Shown piece after piece: positions 6,940-15,940 of a DNA stretch of 64,000 bases (the first letter of the stretch is position 1; every line of letters begins with the position of its first letter). Source of the DNA: SFFI01 sp964398655 (lineage in GTDB: Bacteria; Bacillota; Clostridia; Saccharofermentanales; DTU023); NCBI GenBank assembly GCA_964398655.1, contig CAYNNG010000004.1:18462-82461 (forward strand). The letters are read 5' to 3'. A model generated the notes under the pieces. It saw nothing but the letters and a program-made list of their open reading frames with translations, had not been told where the DNA came from and did not search any database. The translations under genes and the position numbers were made by a program.

Positions 6940-7593
6940 GTGCAGAATTTTCTAGAGTCTGAGATTTTCCGTGCAATTTCCCCGGAAAGTATTCGTAAAC
7001 TTCGACAGCTTCCCGTTACCTTGCTATCCTACCCTGCCAAAGAACTGGTACGGCAACAGGGTTCCGCCCTCTCAGATTTTATGATCATTAAAAAGGGCTG
7101 CCTGAAAGTCTGCGAGTTCATGATTGATGGCAAGGAGATTGTCTCGTCTTATTACTTTGAGGGAGACGGCTTTCCTCTTTATTTGCACTTTGGTGATGTG
7201 CATGTTTTTCCTTATAACGTCTTTACGGTTTATAGCTCAGACGTTTATTTTTTGCCTCTGGCTGATCTGGAAGCCATTATCAGGTCGGATCCGGTCTTTA
7301 TGGAGAATGTCCTTCGCTTCGTTGCCCGCTATACCTGTTTTAATAAGCTGATTTTGCGTTCTACCCAATATAACAGAGTTAATCAGCGCCTAGCTTACTG
7401 GCTATTGAACCTGGACCAGGTAGACGCCTATAAAATGCCCTCAACTCAGGAGATGCTGGCAGACCTTCTGCACGTAAACCGCAGTACCCTCAATCAGGAA
7501 CTGAAGAAATTGGAGACCTTAAAAGTCATTGAGATTAATGGCATGGACCTCCGCGTTTTGAATCCAGGCTACCTGGAAGCCCTTATTACTTAA
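6940..7593 (+). CDS. Crp/Fnr family transcriptional regulator
   Basis: A 217-residue protein with an N-terminal cyclic-nucleotide-binding-like beta-barrel (about residues 20-130) and a C-terminal winged helix-turn-helix. The HTH covers PSTQEMLADLLHVNRSTLNQ and the following recognition helix. There is no N-terminal Cys cluster of the Fnr iron-sulfur type and I do not see a clear cAMP-binding signature, so the signal is unknown. The start is GTG 6940 with AAAAGGGGG upstream; no in-frame ATG fits better. It lies just downstream of the sarcosine-type reductase genes, on the same strand but with its own extended -10 promoter. Control of that cluster is a reasonable guess from position alone. Confidence 0.85.
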   Translation: MQNFLESEIFRAISPESIRKLRQLPVTLLSYPAKELVRQQGSALSDFMIIKKGCLKVCEFMIDGKEIVSSYYFEGDGFPLYLHFGDVHVFPYNVFTVYSSDVYFLPLADLEAIIRSDPVFMENVLRFVARYTCFNKLILRSTQYNRVNQRLAYWLLNLDQVDAYKMPSTQEMLADLLHVNRSTLNQELKKLETLKVIEINGMDLRVLNPGYLEALIT

Positions 7594-7649
7594 GTACACC
7601 ACAGCTCATACTTGAAGTATGGATACTCCTTCTATTTGCCCTTCTATTC

Positions 7650-7682
7650 TAGGCCTGGGTCTCCCTAGGCCTCATTTATTTG
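7650..7682 (+). terminator. Terminator after the Crp/Fnr gene
   Basis: AGGCCTGGG (7651-7659) pairs with CCCTAGGCCT, with one bulged T, and is followed by CATTTATTTG. The 245 bases between this regulator and the next gene hold nothing else I can recognise. Confidence 0.6.
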
Positions 7683-7838
7683 TGGATTTGCTTATAAAAT
7701 GCAGGGGCTGCCGCTGGCATAATGGGCATCTTGGGGAGAATTTTTGCCTTTAGCCACAAGTGAACACTTTCAGGGTAAAGTAGAAGAGTCTATTGCCTAG
7801 CAGGATGCTCTCAGGAGTCGAGGAAGGAGTCACTTATA

Positions 7839-8696
7839 ATGTATATAGATTTACACAATCACCTGGTGGACTGGTCTCCCGATGCCGCTCAAAGCTGGGA
7901 AGAGTTGTCCTCTGGCATGGCCCATGCAGGGGTCTTGGGTTTTGGTATTTCTGACCACTATGATTTGGGTAGTTTTACGAGCGAGGGTAGGGAGTGGACC
8001 TTTGATACGGACCGGTATTTGAAGACCTTCGGGCCCTATCGCCGTAGCCTAGCCGAAGCCCAGGCAGGGCGCGCTAGGGGTGAAAAGCAGCCAGCCTTTG
8101 CGATTGGTATTGAGCTGGGCTACCAAAAGCAATACGTTGAGCAAATCCGAGCGCTTATGCAAAAAGATTTTGACTACTTTCTTTGCTCCGTCCACCAAAT
8201 ATATGGTGCCGATCCCTATGATGACAAGGGCCTTTATGAGAATGGTCTCCTGCCCTTGTACCGCAACTATTTGGCCACAATCCTGGAGGCGGTTACTAAC
8301 TTGCCACAAAGCTCTGTTCTGGCCCACTATGACTTCATTAGTCGCTATGCGCCCCAGGCCAAGTCCAAAATGTACTTTAAGGGACTGGAGGGGGAGTTTG
8401 AGGCGATTTTTGACAAACTTATTGCAGAGGGCATTGCCCTGGAAATTAATACGGGAACGGTAGCAGCCTTGATCGGTAAGGGCTACAGCCTGGAAGAGGC
8501 CATGCCAGACCGGGATATCCTGCTGCGCTATCGGGATATGGGGGGCCAGTTCTTTACCCTAACTACAGACTCGCACAGTGTGGAAAGACACTTGCGCTTG
8601 ATCCCAGAAACTCTGCGTTACCTGGCTTCACTGGGCATTACCCAGCTCTGCCATTTCGAAAAGCAGCAAGTTGACTTGTATGATATTAATGCCTAA
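7839..8696 (+). CDS. PHP-domain phosphatase, histidinol-phosphatase (HisJ/HisK) type
   Basis: A 285-residue PHP-superfamily metallohydrolase. The metal-binding motifs run in order: DLHNH near the N-terminus, SDHYDLGS, GIELGYQ, CSVH, AHYDF and TTDSHS. The family enzyme HisJ removes phosphate from L-histidinol phosphate in histidine biosynthesis, and its members have this length. No other his gene is in the window, so the activity may be on another phosphomonoester. ATG 7839 has GGAAGGAG upstream. It stands alone between two intergenic gaps. Confidence 0.8.
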   Translation: MYIDLHNHLVDWSPDAAQSWEELSSGMAHAGVLGFGISDHYDLGSFTSEGREWTFDTDRYLKTFGPYRRSLAEAQAGRARGEKQPAFAIGIELGYQKQYVEQIRALMQKDFDYFLCSVHQIYGADPYDDKGLYENGLLPLYRNYLATILEAVTNLPQSSVLAHYDFISRYAPQAKSKMYFKGLEGEFEAIFDKLIAEGIALEINTGTVAALIGKGYSLEEAMPDRDILLRYRDMGGQFFTLTTDSHSVERHLRLIPETLRYLASLGITQLCHFEKQQVDLYDINA

Positions 8697-8768
8697 GGGG
8701 CGGCTGGCTGCTGCAAGCCAAGCTTCGGTTCCGCGTTAGATTCACTCTTTTAGCGGCTGTGGTTTTTC

Positions 8769-8777
8769 TGATATAAT
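8769..8777 (+). promoter_or_regulatory. Extended -10 promoter upstream of the small P-loop gene
   Basis: TGATATAAT at 8769-8777 is a consensus extended -10. The -35 is poor (TTTAGC around 8749). It lies about 47 bases before the start codon at 8824. Confidence 0.5.
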
Positions 8778-8823
8778 TTAACAAATACCCGCCCCTAACC
8801 GGGCGAGAAAAGGGGTGCACCAT

Positions 8824-9246
8824 ATGGTTGAAGCAATCGTAGGACGTAAAGGCGGTGGGAAGACTGCCGCTATCATGAAGATGATCAATGAACTTTCCCA
8901 AAATGAAGATAATAATATAGTTTGTCTGGAAGTAGGCAGACGCTTTGATGGCCATGTTCCTTATACAGTCCGCTTGGTGGATGTAGAAGAATTCCCCATC
9001 CAAGGTTATGGCGAGGTCTTAGCTTTTATCGCTGGTGTCATCGCCAAGGATTATGATATTTCTCATATCTTCTTAGATAGTATTTATAAAATTGCTAAGG
9101 TTGAAGGCAGCGAAGGCCTTACGGAGTTTGTCAAAGCACTGGATGAACTAGCTCATAACTTTGAGGTTCAGGTTTACCTGACTATTAGTGATGATCCTGA
9201 AGCCCTGCCCAGCGACCTCACACCTTATCTCAATATTCACCACTAA
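8824..9246 (+). CDS. Small P-loop NTPase-like protein of unknown function
   Basis: A 140-residue soluble protein beginning MVEAIVGRKGGGKT, a Walker A motif at residues 7-14. A hydrophobic beta-strand ending in Asp, HIFLDSIYK (around residue 80), is a plausible Walker B. There is no helicase, AAA+ or ABC signature, and the protein is too short for most known P-loop families. It may bind nucleotide as a regulator or kinase-like module. I prefer ATG 8824 over GTG 8815, because AAAAGGGG at 8806-8815 is then correctly spaced. mscL follows after 29 bases on the same strand, probably in the same transcript. I do not recognise the family. Confidence 0.7.
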   Translation: MVEAIVGRKGGGKTAAIMKMINELSQNEDNNIVCLEVGRRFDGHVPYTVRLVDVEEFPIQGYGEVLAFIAGVIAKDYDISHIFLDSIYKIAKVEGSEGLTEFVKALDELAHNFEVQVYLTISDDPEALPSDLTPYLNIHH

Positions 9247-9275
9247 TTTCATCTTTGATTTAGGAGTAAGAAATA

Positions 9276-9683
9276 ATGTTTAAGGAATTTAAAGAGTTCA
9301 TTTCCAAAGGCAATGTTATGGATATGGCCATTGGTATCGTAATCGGCGGTGCCTTTGCGGCCATCGTAAATTCGGTGGTTAACGATATCCTTATGCCCAT
9401 TATCGGTTTCCTTACAGCGGGTGTTGACTTCACAGACTTAAAGATCGTCTTACAGCAGGCGGTTGTAGAGGGTGGAGAAATAGTTAAGCCTGAAGTATCC
9501 CTAAACTATGGGACGCTCATCCAGACGATTATCAATTTCTTGATCATCGCTTTGTTCATTTTCCTTATGGTCAAGGGCCTTAATCAGATGCGCAGGAAAG
9601 AGGAGGCTGCTCCTGAGGAACCAGCAGCGAAGTCAGACGAGGTTCTCTTATTGGAGGAAATCCGCGATAGCCTGAAAAAGTAG
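9276..9683 (+). CDS. mscL: Large-conductance mechanosensitive channel
   Basis: A 135-residue MscL. The N-terminal helix MFKEFKEFISKGNVMDMAIG and the pore helix IGIVIGGAFAAIVNSVVNDI are characteristic. TM2 is IIALFIFLMVKGLNQM, followed by an acidic linker and the C-terminal bundle helix ending EEIRDSLKK. It forms a homopentamer in the cytoplasmic membrane and opens under strong tension to release solutes on osmotic downshock. ATG 9276 has TAGGAGT upstream. Confidence 0.97.
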   Translation: MFKEFKEFISKGNVMDMAIGIVIGGAFAAIVNSVVNDILMPIIGFLTAGVDFTDLKIVLQQAVVEGGEIVKPEVSLNYGTLIQTIINFLIIALFIFLMVKGLNQMRRKEEAAPEEPAAKSDEVLLLEEIRDSLKK

Positions 9684-9750
9684 GCGCAAAGCCTTGAAAT
9701 AGGCGGTATAGCTTGCTATACTAGTAAAGCTATCGTTAGAAAAATCTTCG

Positions 9751-9778
9751 AGAGCGGGTTTTCCCGCTCTTATTTTTT
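9751..9778 (+). terminator. Terminator between mscL and rimP
   Basis: GAGCGGG-TTTT-CCCGCTC followed by TTATTTTTT forms a strong intrinsic terminator ending about 13 bases before the rimP start. A second hairpin, GTATAG-CTTG-CTATAC (9705-9720), precedes it. Because the rimP ribosome-binding site comes right after, the element may also attenuate transcription entering the rimP-nusA operon. Confidence 0.85.
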
Positions 9779-9791
9779 GGAAGGAGAAAGG

Positions 9792-10262
9792 ATGGCCAAG
9801 GGAAAACGCAACGCCAAGGAAGAAGATCTTTTCACTCGCTTGCAAAGTGTGGTGGCTGAGCAGGACTGTGCTTTAGTGGACCTGCGCTTCACCAACGAGA
9901 ATAAGAAACGCTTCCTTCGCCTCTATATAGATAAGCGGGGAGGGGTAACTATTGACGACTGTGAGGCCGTTTCCATGGTTTGCGATCCCCTCTTGGATGC
10001 CTGGGGCGAAAACCAGCATGATTACTTTGAAGTCCAGTCGCCCGGCCTTGACCGCCCCCTTTCTAGCCCTTTGGAATTTAGCCTTCATACAGGGGAGGAG
10101 ATAGAGGTCAGCCTCTACCAAAAGCTCCAAGGGCTGAAAAAATTTACCGGCCTGCTGCAGTCAGCAGACCAGACAGGCATCGTAGTAGAACTGCCTGACC
10201 AACAAACGCTAGAACTTGGATATGACCAGCTGGCTCAAGTCAAAAGAGTGATACGGATCTAA
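9792..10262 (+). CDS. rimP: Ribosome maturation factor RimP
   Basis: A 156-residue RimP, needed for late 30S subunit maturation. It has the N-terminal alpha/beta domain (YIDKRGGVTIDDCEAVS is the conserved core), the motif VQSPGLDRPL, and the C-terminal Sm-like domain. The start ATG 9792 is directly preceded by AAGGAGAAAGG; the open frame extends further upstream but over the terminator. It heads the rimP-nusA-ylxR-infB-rbfA order conserved in Firmicutes. Confidence 0.93.
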   Translation: MAKGKRNAKEEDLFTRLQSVVAEQDCALVDLRFTNENKKRFLRLYIDKRGGVTIDDCEAVSMVCDPLLDAWGENQHDYFEVQSPGLDRPLSSPLEFSLHTGEEIEVSLYQKLQGLKKFTGLLQSADQTGIVVELPDQQTLELGYDQLAQVKRVIRI

Positions 10263-10275
10263 AGGAGAAGCAAGC

Positions 10276-11529
10276 ATGAACGCGGAACTTATTGAAGCCT
10301 TAAAATTAATTGAAAAAGAACGGGGCGTAGATGCGGAATTAATTTTTACCGCGATTGAAGAGGCCCTGGTCTCTGCCTATAAGCGGGAGGTTCCTGCTGC
10401 CAAGTCCAATGACAATATCTTTGGCTTCGTAGACCGAGAGACCGGCGATATGCACGTAGAAATCCATAAAGAGGTGGTAGAAGAAGTCACCGATCCAGAA
10501 TCGCAAATTGCCCTGGCTGAAGCCCAGCTCTACAGCCCGGACTTTGAGGTCGGCGACGTGATCTCCATGAACGTTTCTACAGACCAGTTGGGCAGGCTGG
10601 CTGCCCAGGCGGCCAAGTCGGTAATTAACCAGCGCCTGACCGAAGCTGAGAGTGAACGTATTTTAAATGAATTTAGTGAGCGGATCGGCGAGCTTTGCTA
10701 CGGCGTAGTGCAAAGACGCGACCACCGCGAGGTAATTGTAGATATTGGCCGCGCGGATGCCGTGCTGCCCAAGCGTGAGCAATCCCGTTTGGACAACTAC
10801 GACTTTAACCAGCGTATGCGTTTCTATATCCTCAAGGTAGACGAGCGCCGGTCTCGCCCGGTGGTCTACGTTTCGCGCTCTCACCCCAACCTGGTGCGCC
10901 GGCTCTTTGAACAGGAAGTACCGGAGATTGCGTCGGGTGTTGTGGAAATTGTCGCGATTGCCCGTGAGGGCGGCTCCCGCACCAAGATGGCAGTAGTTTC
11001 CAACGATCCTAATGTGGATGCGGTGGGCGCCTGTGTTGGCCAACGCGGCATGCGGGTGCAAGCCGTAATTAACGAGCTGAATGGTGAAAAAATTGACATT
11101 ATTGAATGGGATCCCGACCTTATGGTCTACCTGTCCAATGCCTTGTCACCAGCCCGGGTAGTCCAGGTTGTGGTATATGAGGATGAGATGGCTGCCTCTG
11201 TGGTCGTGCCTGACCACCAGCTATCTCTGGCCATTGGCCGTGAAGGACAGAATGCCCGCCTGGCCGCCAAACTCACAGGCTGGAAAATTGACATTAAGTC
11301 TGAAAGCCAGTACCACGAAATGATTGAGGAACAGCTCTTGGCTCATTTCCATGAGGCCATCCCGGATGAAGATGACGAAGAGAGCGAAACGGAGCAGGAG
11401 GTCTCAGACCAAGACGCCCCAGACCAAGATGTCACAAGCCAAGACGTCACAGACCAAGAGGCTCCAGAATCAGACGACTTGATTCAAGATGATTCTGAAC
11501 CAGAAAAGACAGAGCCCGAAGATAACTAA
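10276..11529 (+). CDS. nusA: Transcription termination/antitermination factor NusA
   Basis: A 417-residue NusA. The N-terminal RNA polymerase-binding domain begins MNAELIEALKLIEKERG. The S1 domain lies around residues 130-200, and two KH domains follow with GACVGQRGMRVQ and AIGREGQNARLA, the RNA-binding GxxG loops. Beyond about residue 355 the protein ends in a disordered acidic tail with repeated DQD/SQD/DQE units, longer than in Bacillus NusA. NusA binds RNA polymerase and influences pausing, termination and antitermination. It starts 13 bases after rimP. Confidence 0.96.
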   Translation: MNAELIEALKLIEKERGVDAELIFTAIEEALVSAYKREVPAAKSNDNIFGFVDRETGDMHVEIHKEVVEEVTDPESQIALAEAQLYSPDFEVGDVISMNVSTDQLGRLAAQAAKSVINQRLTEAESERILNEFSERIGELCYGVVQRRDHREVIVDIGRADAVLPKREQSRLDNYDFNQRMRFYILKVDERRSRPVVYVSRSHPNLVRRLFEQEVPEIASGVVEIVAIAREGGSRTKMAVVSNDPNVDAVGACVGQRGMRVQAVINELNGEKIDIIEWDPDLMVYLSNALSPARVVQVVVYEDEMAASVVVPDHQLSLAIGREGQNARLAAKLTGWKIDIKSESQYHEMIEEQLLAHFHEAIPDEDDEESETEQEVSDQDAPDQDVTSQDVTDQEAPESDDLIQDDSEPEKTEPEDN

Positions 11530-11553
11530 ACTGCAAAGAGGTTAGATTAACGG

Positions 11554-12192
11554 ATGTCCCAAGGACAGAACAAGAAAAAAACGGTTGAACGCATGTGTGC
11601 AGTCTGTCGCCAGCGTTATCCTCAAAAAGACCTCATACGCTTTGTCATCCAAAAAGATGGCAAGGCACGCTTGGATCTTAAGTCCAAGTCGGAGGGCAGA
11701 GGAGTATATCTGTGTCATGACTATGCCTGCCTAGAAAAAGTCCTAAGCACCCAGAACAAGGGGAGGTCTCCGCTCAAACTGGAGCCGGAAAGCAGGGCTA
11801 TCTTGGAAGGCCTGCATGCCATGCGCAAGGACCAGGGCCAGACTGAGGACCCCAAGACCAGCAAGGTGAAGAAGCTTTTAGGCCAGGCCCGCAAGGCTGG
11901 CCAGGCTGTTCTAGGCTTTGAGGCTGTGAAAGCCGGCCTTGAGCAGGGTTCGGTCAAGCTTCTGGTTATGGCTAACGATATGGGACCTTCAAGTCTGCGG
12001 AAGATTCGCCAGATCCTTGCGGACCATCCTGTGCAAACCCTAGCGATTTTGAGTAAAGAAGAACTAGCCCACTGTTTGGGCAAACCCCGTTTAGCCCTGT
12101 GCGGAATTCAGGATGAGGGCTTCGCCCAAGCCATCATGACTGCCCTCTTGGGCTCCAACCCGCCTCGGCATTTAACAGAGAATAACTCTTAG
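11554..12192 (+). CDS. YlxR (RnpM)-L7Ae (YlxQ) fusion RNA-binding protein
   Basis: A 212-residue single chain combining two proteins normally made from adjacent genes. Residues about 12-80 are a YlxR/DUF448 domain (MCAVCRQRYPQKDLIRFV and GRGVYLCHDYAC). In Bacillus, YlxR binds RNase P and was renamed RnpM. Residues about 103-200 are an L7Ae-like domain (KVKKLLGQARKAGQAVLGFEAV), matching YlxQ, a kink-turn RNA-binding protein. The position between nusA and infB is exactly where ylxR and ylxQ sit in other Firmicutes. The frame is continuous with no stop or restart signal between the halves, so this is a true fusion in the sequence as given. Confidence 0.88.
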   Translation: MSQGQNKKKTVERMCAVCRQRYPQKDLIRFVIQKDGKARLDLKSKSEGRGVYLCHDYACLEKVLSTQNKGRSPLKLEPESRAILEGLHAMRKDQGQTEDPKTSKVKKLLGQARKAGQAVLGFEAVKAGLEQGSVKLLVMANDMGPSSLRKIRQILADHPVQTLAILSKEELAHCLGKPRLALCGIQDEGFAQAIMTALLGSNPPRHLTENNS

Positions 12193-12203
12193 GAGGTACG
12201 ATA

Positions 12204-15200
12204 ATGAAGCGACGCGAAGAAGCAGATTCTGGATTAAGAGCCGGTTTTATCCATGAGGATGAAATGAAGCAGATGCAGGCCAAGCTGCCTCCTAAAGAGG
12301 AAAAAACTGACAAGGAGACGGCCGCCCCGCCTTCAGAGGATAAACCCCCGGTGGAAGATAAAAGTAAAGAAAATGCGCAGCCGGATGCTAAAGAGCTGCC
12401 CCAAGGCCCCCAGGTCTCCGTACAAGGTGTCTCGGGAAAGATGATCACGGGTGTAATTACGGCTGTTAAAAAGGTTAAATCTAAAGCAGCTAAGCCCAAG
12501 GAAACTGAAGCTGGATCAGAGCCCGCGCCTGCAGCCCCGGAGACCAGCCAGGCCAAGGAGGAGAAAATTTCTGCTCCTCCTGCAGCGGCAAATCCCGCCC
12601 CTAGCGTAAAGTCGGAAAAGGTTGAGCCTCAGCCCCAGAAGGCGGAGCCTGCCCAGCCTGCTCCGGCAGCAGAAGCTCCTGCGCCCAAGGTAGAAAAAGC
12701 AGAGGCTCCTGTGAGCCAGCCCACGCCTAACCCCGCTCAAGAAGCTGTGGCAGAGCCAGCGGCCACGGCTAAGGCTGAGCCTGCAGTAAAGGCCCATGCG
12801 CCCAAGTCAGCCAATCCGGCACCTGCCAAGCCCAGCGCTGAGCCTGTTGAGGCTAAGCCGGCTGCCCCAGCAGAAAAAGTACCTGCTAAGCCAGCTCAAC
12901 CGGCTCAGGGGGAAAAGAAACCTGCTCTCCAGCCAGTTAAGCCTGAAGCAAAATCGGCTCCTAAGCCGGCCGCTAAACCTGCTCCCGAGCTTAAATCGGA
13001 GCAGCCCGCAGCTCCTGCGCCCAAGGTTAAATCGGATCAGGGGATCATCCTCTCTGCCCAAGAGCGGATGGCGAGAGCTGGNNNNNNNNNNNNNNNNNNN
13101 NNNNNNNNNNNNNNNNNNNNNNNNNNNNNNNNNNNNNNNNNNNNNNNNNNNNNNNNNNNNNNNNNNNNNNNNNNNNNNNNNTTAAATCGGATCAGGGGAT
13201 CATCCTCTCTGCCCAAGAGCGGATGGCGAGAGCTGGCAAGACCATTATTCGCCCCCAATCTGGCAGTTATGTGGGTAAGAATACCTCTACACCCGCCTTT
13301 AAAGAAGAAAGCTATCGGGGAGGCCAGCGTGGCGGCCAGGGTGGACGTTCCAGCTATGGCCGTCCCTCCAACAACCGGCCACCCTACAATAAGGGCCGCA
13401 GAACCGAGAGCTTTGGTGATAAGGACAAGGATGAGGATGAGACTCCGCGCCGCAACCGGTCGCCCCGTCCGAAGAAGCGCATGAACTCCATGCCTGACAG
13501 CTCGGCCTTTAATGTCCAAAAGGATGCCAACCGCCGCAACTTTAAAGAGAAAACTCAAAAGGATAAAGTTAAACGCAGTTCATCTTTGCGCAGCCAGGAA
13601 GAGCTGGAATTTGACCAGGAAACCGTACGCCGGGCCCGCCGCCGTCGTTCTCGTACCGCGGCCCAAGGACCGGCTCCCGCGACGGCCCAGCTTACTGAGG
13701 TTAAGCTCCCCGCCGCAATGACGGTTAAGGAGCTGGCGGAGATCTTGAAAAAGACCGGAGCTGAGGTTATTACCAAGTTGATCTCCTTTGGGGTTATGGC
13801 GACCTTAAACCAAGAGATTGACTTCGATACCGCGGCCATTATCGCGGGAGAATTTGGGATTACCGCCGAGCAGAAGGTTGAAGTTAAAGCCGAGGATATT
13901 CTCTTTGATGATTCCGAAGACAAGGAAGAAGACCTGAAGCCCAGACCGCCTGTAGTGGTAGTTATGGGTCACGTTGACCACGGTAAAACTTCTATTCTGG
14001 ACTGGATCCGCAGCTCCCGTGTCGCCGCAGGCGAAGCGGGCGGTATTACTCAGCACATCGGTGCCTATATGGTAGACGTGCACGGCCGGCAGATTACCTT
14101 CTTGGATACCCCTGGCCACGAGGCCTTTACCACAATCCGGGCCCGCGGCGCTCAAGTCACGGATATAGCTGTTCTGGTAGTCGCTGCCGATGACGGGGTC
14201 ATGCCTCAAACTATTGAAGCGATTAACCACGCTAAGGCTGCGAACACAGAAATCATCGTAGCTATCAACAAGATTGATAAACCTGGTGCCAATGTGGACC
14301 GGGTTAAACAGGAACTGGCAGCTTACGACCTCCTAGACGCCGACTGGGGCGGAACTACCACTATGGTTCCGGTCTCTGCTAAAACCGGTGAAAATATGGA
14401 AGAGCTCTTGGAAATGATCATTTTGACTGCTGATCTCCTAGAGCTCAAGGCCAACCCCGGCCGTCAGGCCAAGGGTACAGTTATTGAGGCCAGCCTGGAT
14501 AAAAACCGCGGTCCTATTGCCACCCTCTTGGTTCAGCGGGGTACCCTCCGCCAGGGTGATACGGTTGTGGTCGGTACCATGATGGGTAATGTGCGTGCCA
14601 TGTTCAACGAGCACCATGAACCGATTGAGGAGGCGGGCCCCTCGGTACCTGTGGAAATCATGGGTCTGTCCGAGGTACCCCAGGCCGGTGATATCTTCTA
14701 TGAAGTAGAAGATGAAAAACTTGCCAGGTCGCTGGTAGAACGCCGTCAGGCCGAAGAGCGCGAGAGAGAATTGGCCAGAACCAATAAGCTGTCTCTGGAA
14801 AACCTCTTCGAGCAGATGGGTAAGGGCGAGATGAAGGACCTCAACATCATCCTTAAGGCTGACGTTCAAGGTTCAATCCAGGCCTTGGCAACATCGCTGG
14901 AAAAACTCTCCAATGATGAAGTCACGGTCAAGATCATCCACAGCGCTGTAGGTTCCATCACGGCTTCCGATATCCGTCTGGCTGATGTCTCGGATGCGAT
15001 TATTCTCGGATTTAACGTTCGTCCTACTAACCAAGTCACTGACCTAGCCAAGGAGAGTAACGTACAAATCCGGCTCTACTCGGTCATCTATGAGGCCATT
15101 GACGATGTGAAGAAGGCCTTGACTGGTATGCTGGCGCCTGTATATGAAGAAGAAGTTCTGGGCCATGCGGAAGTTCGCGAAACTTACAAGGTTTCCGGTG

Positions 15201-15454
15201 TGGGTACAGTTGCTGGTGCCTATGTCACCGACGGAAACTTGCGCCGCAATGTACAAGTACGCGTGGTGCGTGACGGTATCGTCCTGCACGAAGGCAAGCT
15301 GGCCTCACTGCGTCGTTTCCAAGATGACGTGAAGGAAGTCCAGCAAGGCTACGAATGCGGCTTTAGCATCGAACGCTATAACGATCTCCTGGTAGGCGAC
15401 GTGATTGAAGCCTTCCACATGAAAGAAGTTAAGCCCAAACTGGAAAGCAAATAA
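12204..15454 (+). CDS. infB: Translation initiation factor IF-2 (interrupted by an assembly gap)
   Basis: IF-2, the GTPase that places fMet-tRNA on the 30S subunit. ATG 12204 has AGGAGGT upstream. The N-terminal part to about 13700 is a long Ala/Pro/Lys/Glu-rich, then Arg/Gly-rich, disordered region. A short IF2-N domain (TVKELAEILKKTGAEV) follows. The G domain has MGHVDHGKTS (G1), the DTPGHE switch and NKID. Domains II-IV end at 15454. The gap at 13082-13181 appears to break the frame. However, the 55 bases at 13027-13081 are repeated exactly at 13182-13236; collapsing them and the Ns restores one open frame (12204-13026 joined to 13182-15454) of 1031 residues. I therefore annotate one intact gene. 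Confidence 0.95.
13027..13236. other. Scaffold gap (100 N) flanked by an identical 55-nt overlap
   Basis: Positions 13082-13181 are 100 Ns. The 55 bases before (13027-13081) and after (13182-13236) are identical. This pattern arises when two contigs that overlap by the assembler's k-mer length are scaffolded with a default gap. Removing 155 bases keeps infB in frame, which supports zero missing sequence. Confidence 0.9.
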
Positions 15455-15460
15455 AGCTAG

Positions 15461-15495
15461 AGTAAGGGGCAGCCAGCCGGCTGTCCCTTACTTTA
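15461..15495 (+). terminator. Terminator-like hairpin between infB and rbfA
   Basis: AGTAAGGGGCAGCC pairs with GGCTGTCCCTTACT (one G-T pair, loop AGCC), giving a stem of about 13 bp followed by TTACC. The T tract is short, so read-through into rbfA is likely. Confidence 0.6.
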
Positions 15496-15535
15496 CCAGG
15501 CTAAAGTTAGGGCCAAGAGTGAAAGAGAGCAAACT

Positions 15536-15940
15536 ATGCAACATAGAAGTGCAAGAGTTGCCGGTGAAGTGCAACGTATCCTGATCGAGGTCCTCTACGG
15601 CGAAATTAATGATCCCCGTATTCCCCATCTACTCTCGGTAAATGAGGTCAAGATGAATCGCGATTTGTCTTTGGCGACTGTCTATGTCTCTACCTTGGGC
15701 GATGAAGATGAAAAGCAAGACATGATGGAAGGCCTAAATCAAGCTAAGGGCTTCTTAAGGAGCAGGGTGGCGGAAGGAATTAACCTCCGCGTGGCTCCTG
15801 ACCTGCGTTTTGTTTTGGATGAATCTCTGGAGCGGGGCAACCGCATGTCTGCTTTGATTGATCAAGTTAGGGCAGAGGATGCAGCCCGCAACGCCAAACT
15901 AGCGGCACAGAGGAGAGAGGACCATGAGTCAGACGATTAA
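15536..15940 (+). CDS. rbfA: 30S ribosome-binding factor A
   Basis: A 134-residue RbfA, a KH-fold protein that binds immature 30S subunits and aids 16S rRNA 5'-end processing. The family pattern is clear: HRSARVAGEVQRILIEVL at the N-terminus, NDPRIP, VYVSTLG, and LRVAPDLRFVLDESLERGNRM near the C-terminus. Its last 17 bases overlap the start of the DHH phosphoesterase gene, indicating coupled translation. This is its standard place after infB. Confidence 0.94.
   Translation: MQHRSARVAGEVQRILIEVLYGEINDPRIPHLLSVNEVKMNRDLSLATVYVSTLGDEDEKQDMMEGLNQAKGFLRSRVAEGINLRVAPDLRFVLDESLERGNRMSALIDQVRAEDAARNAKLAAQRREDHESDD

Noticed and set aside
12204..13484. A separate gene reading through the N run into an Arg-rich tail in another frame
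   Set aside because: The tail is a product of the 100-N gap shifting the frame. Collapsing the 55-nt overlap restores IF-2.
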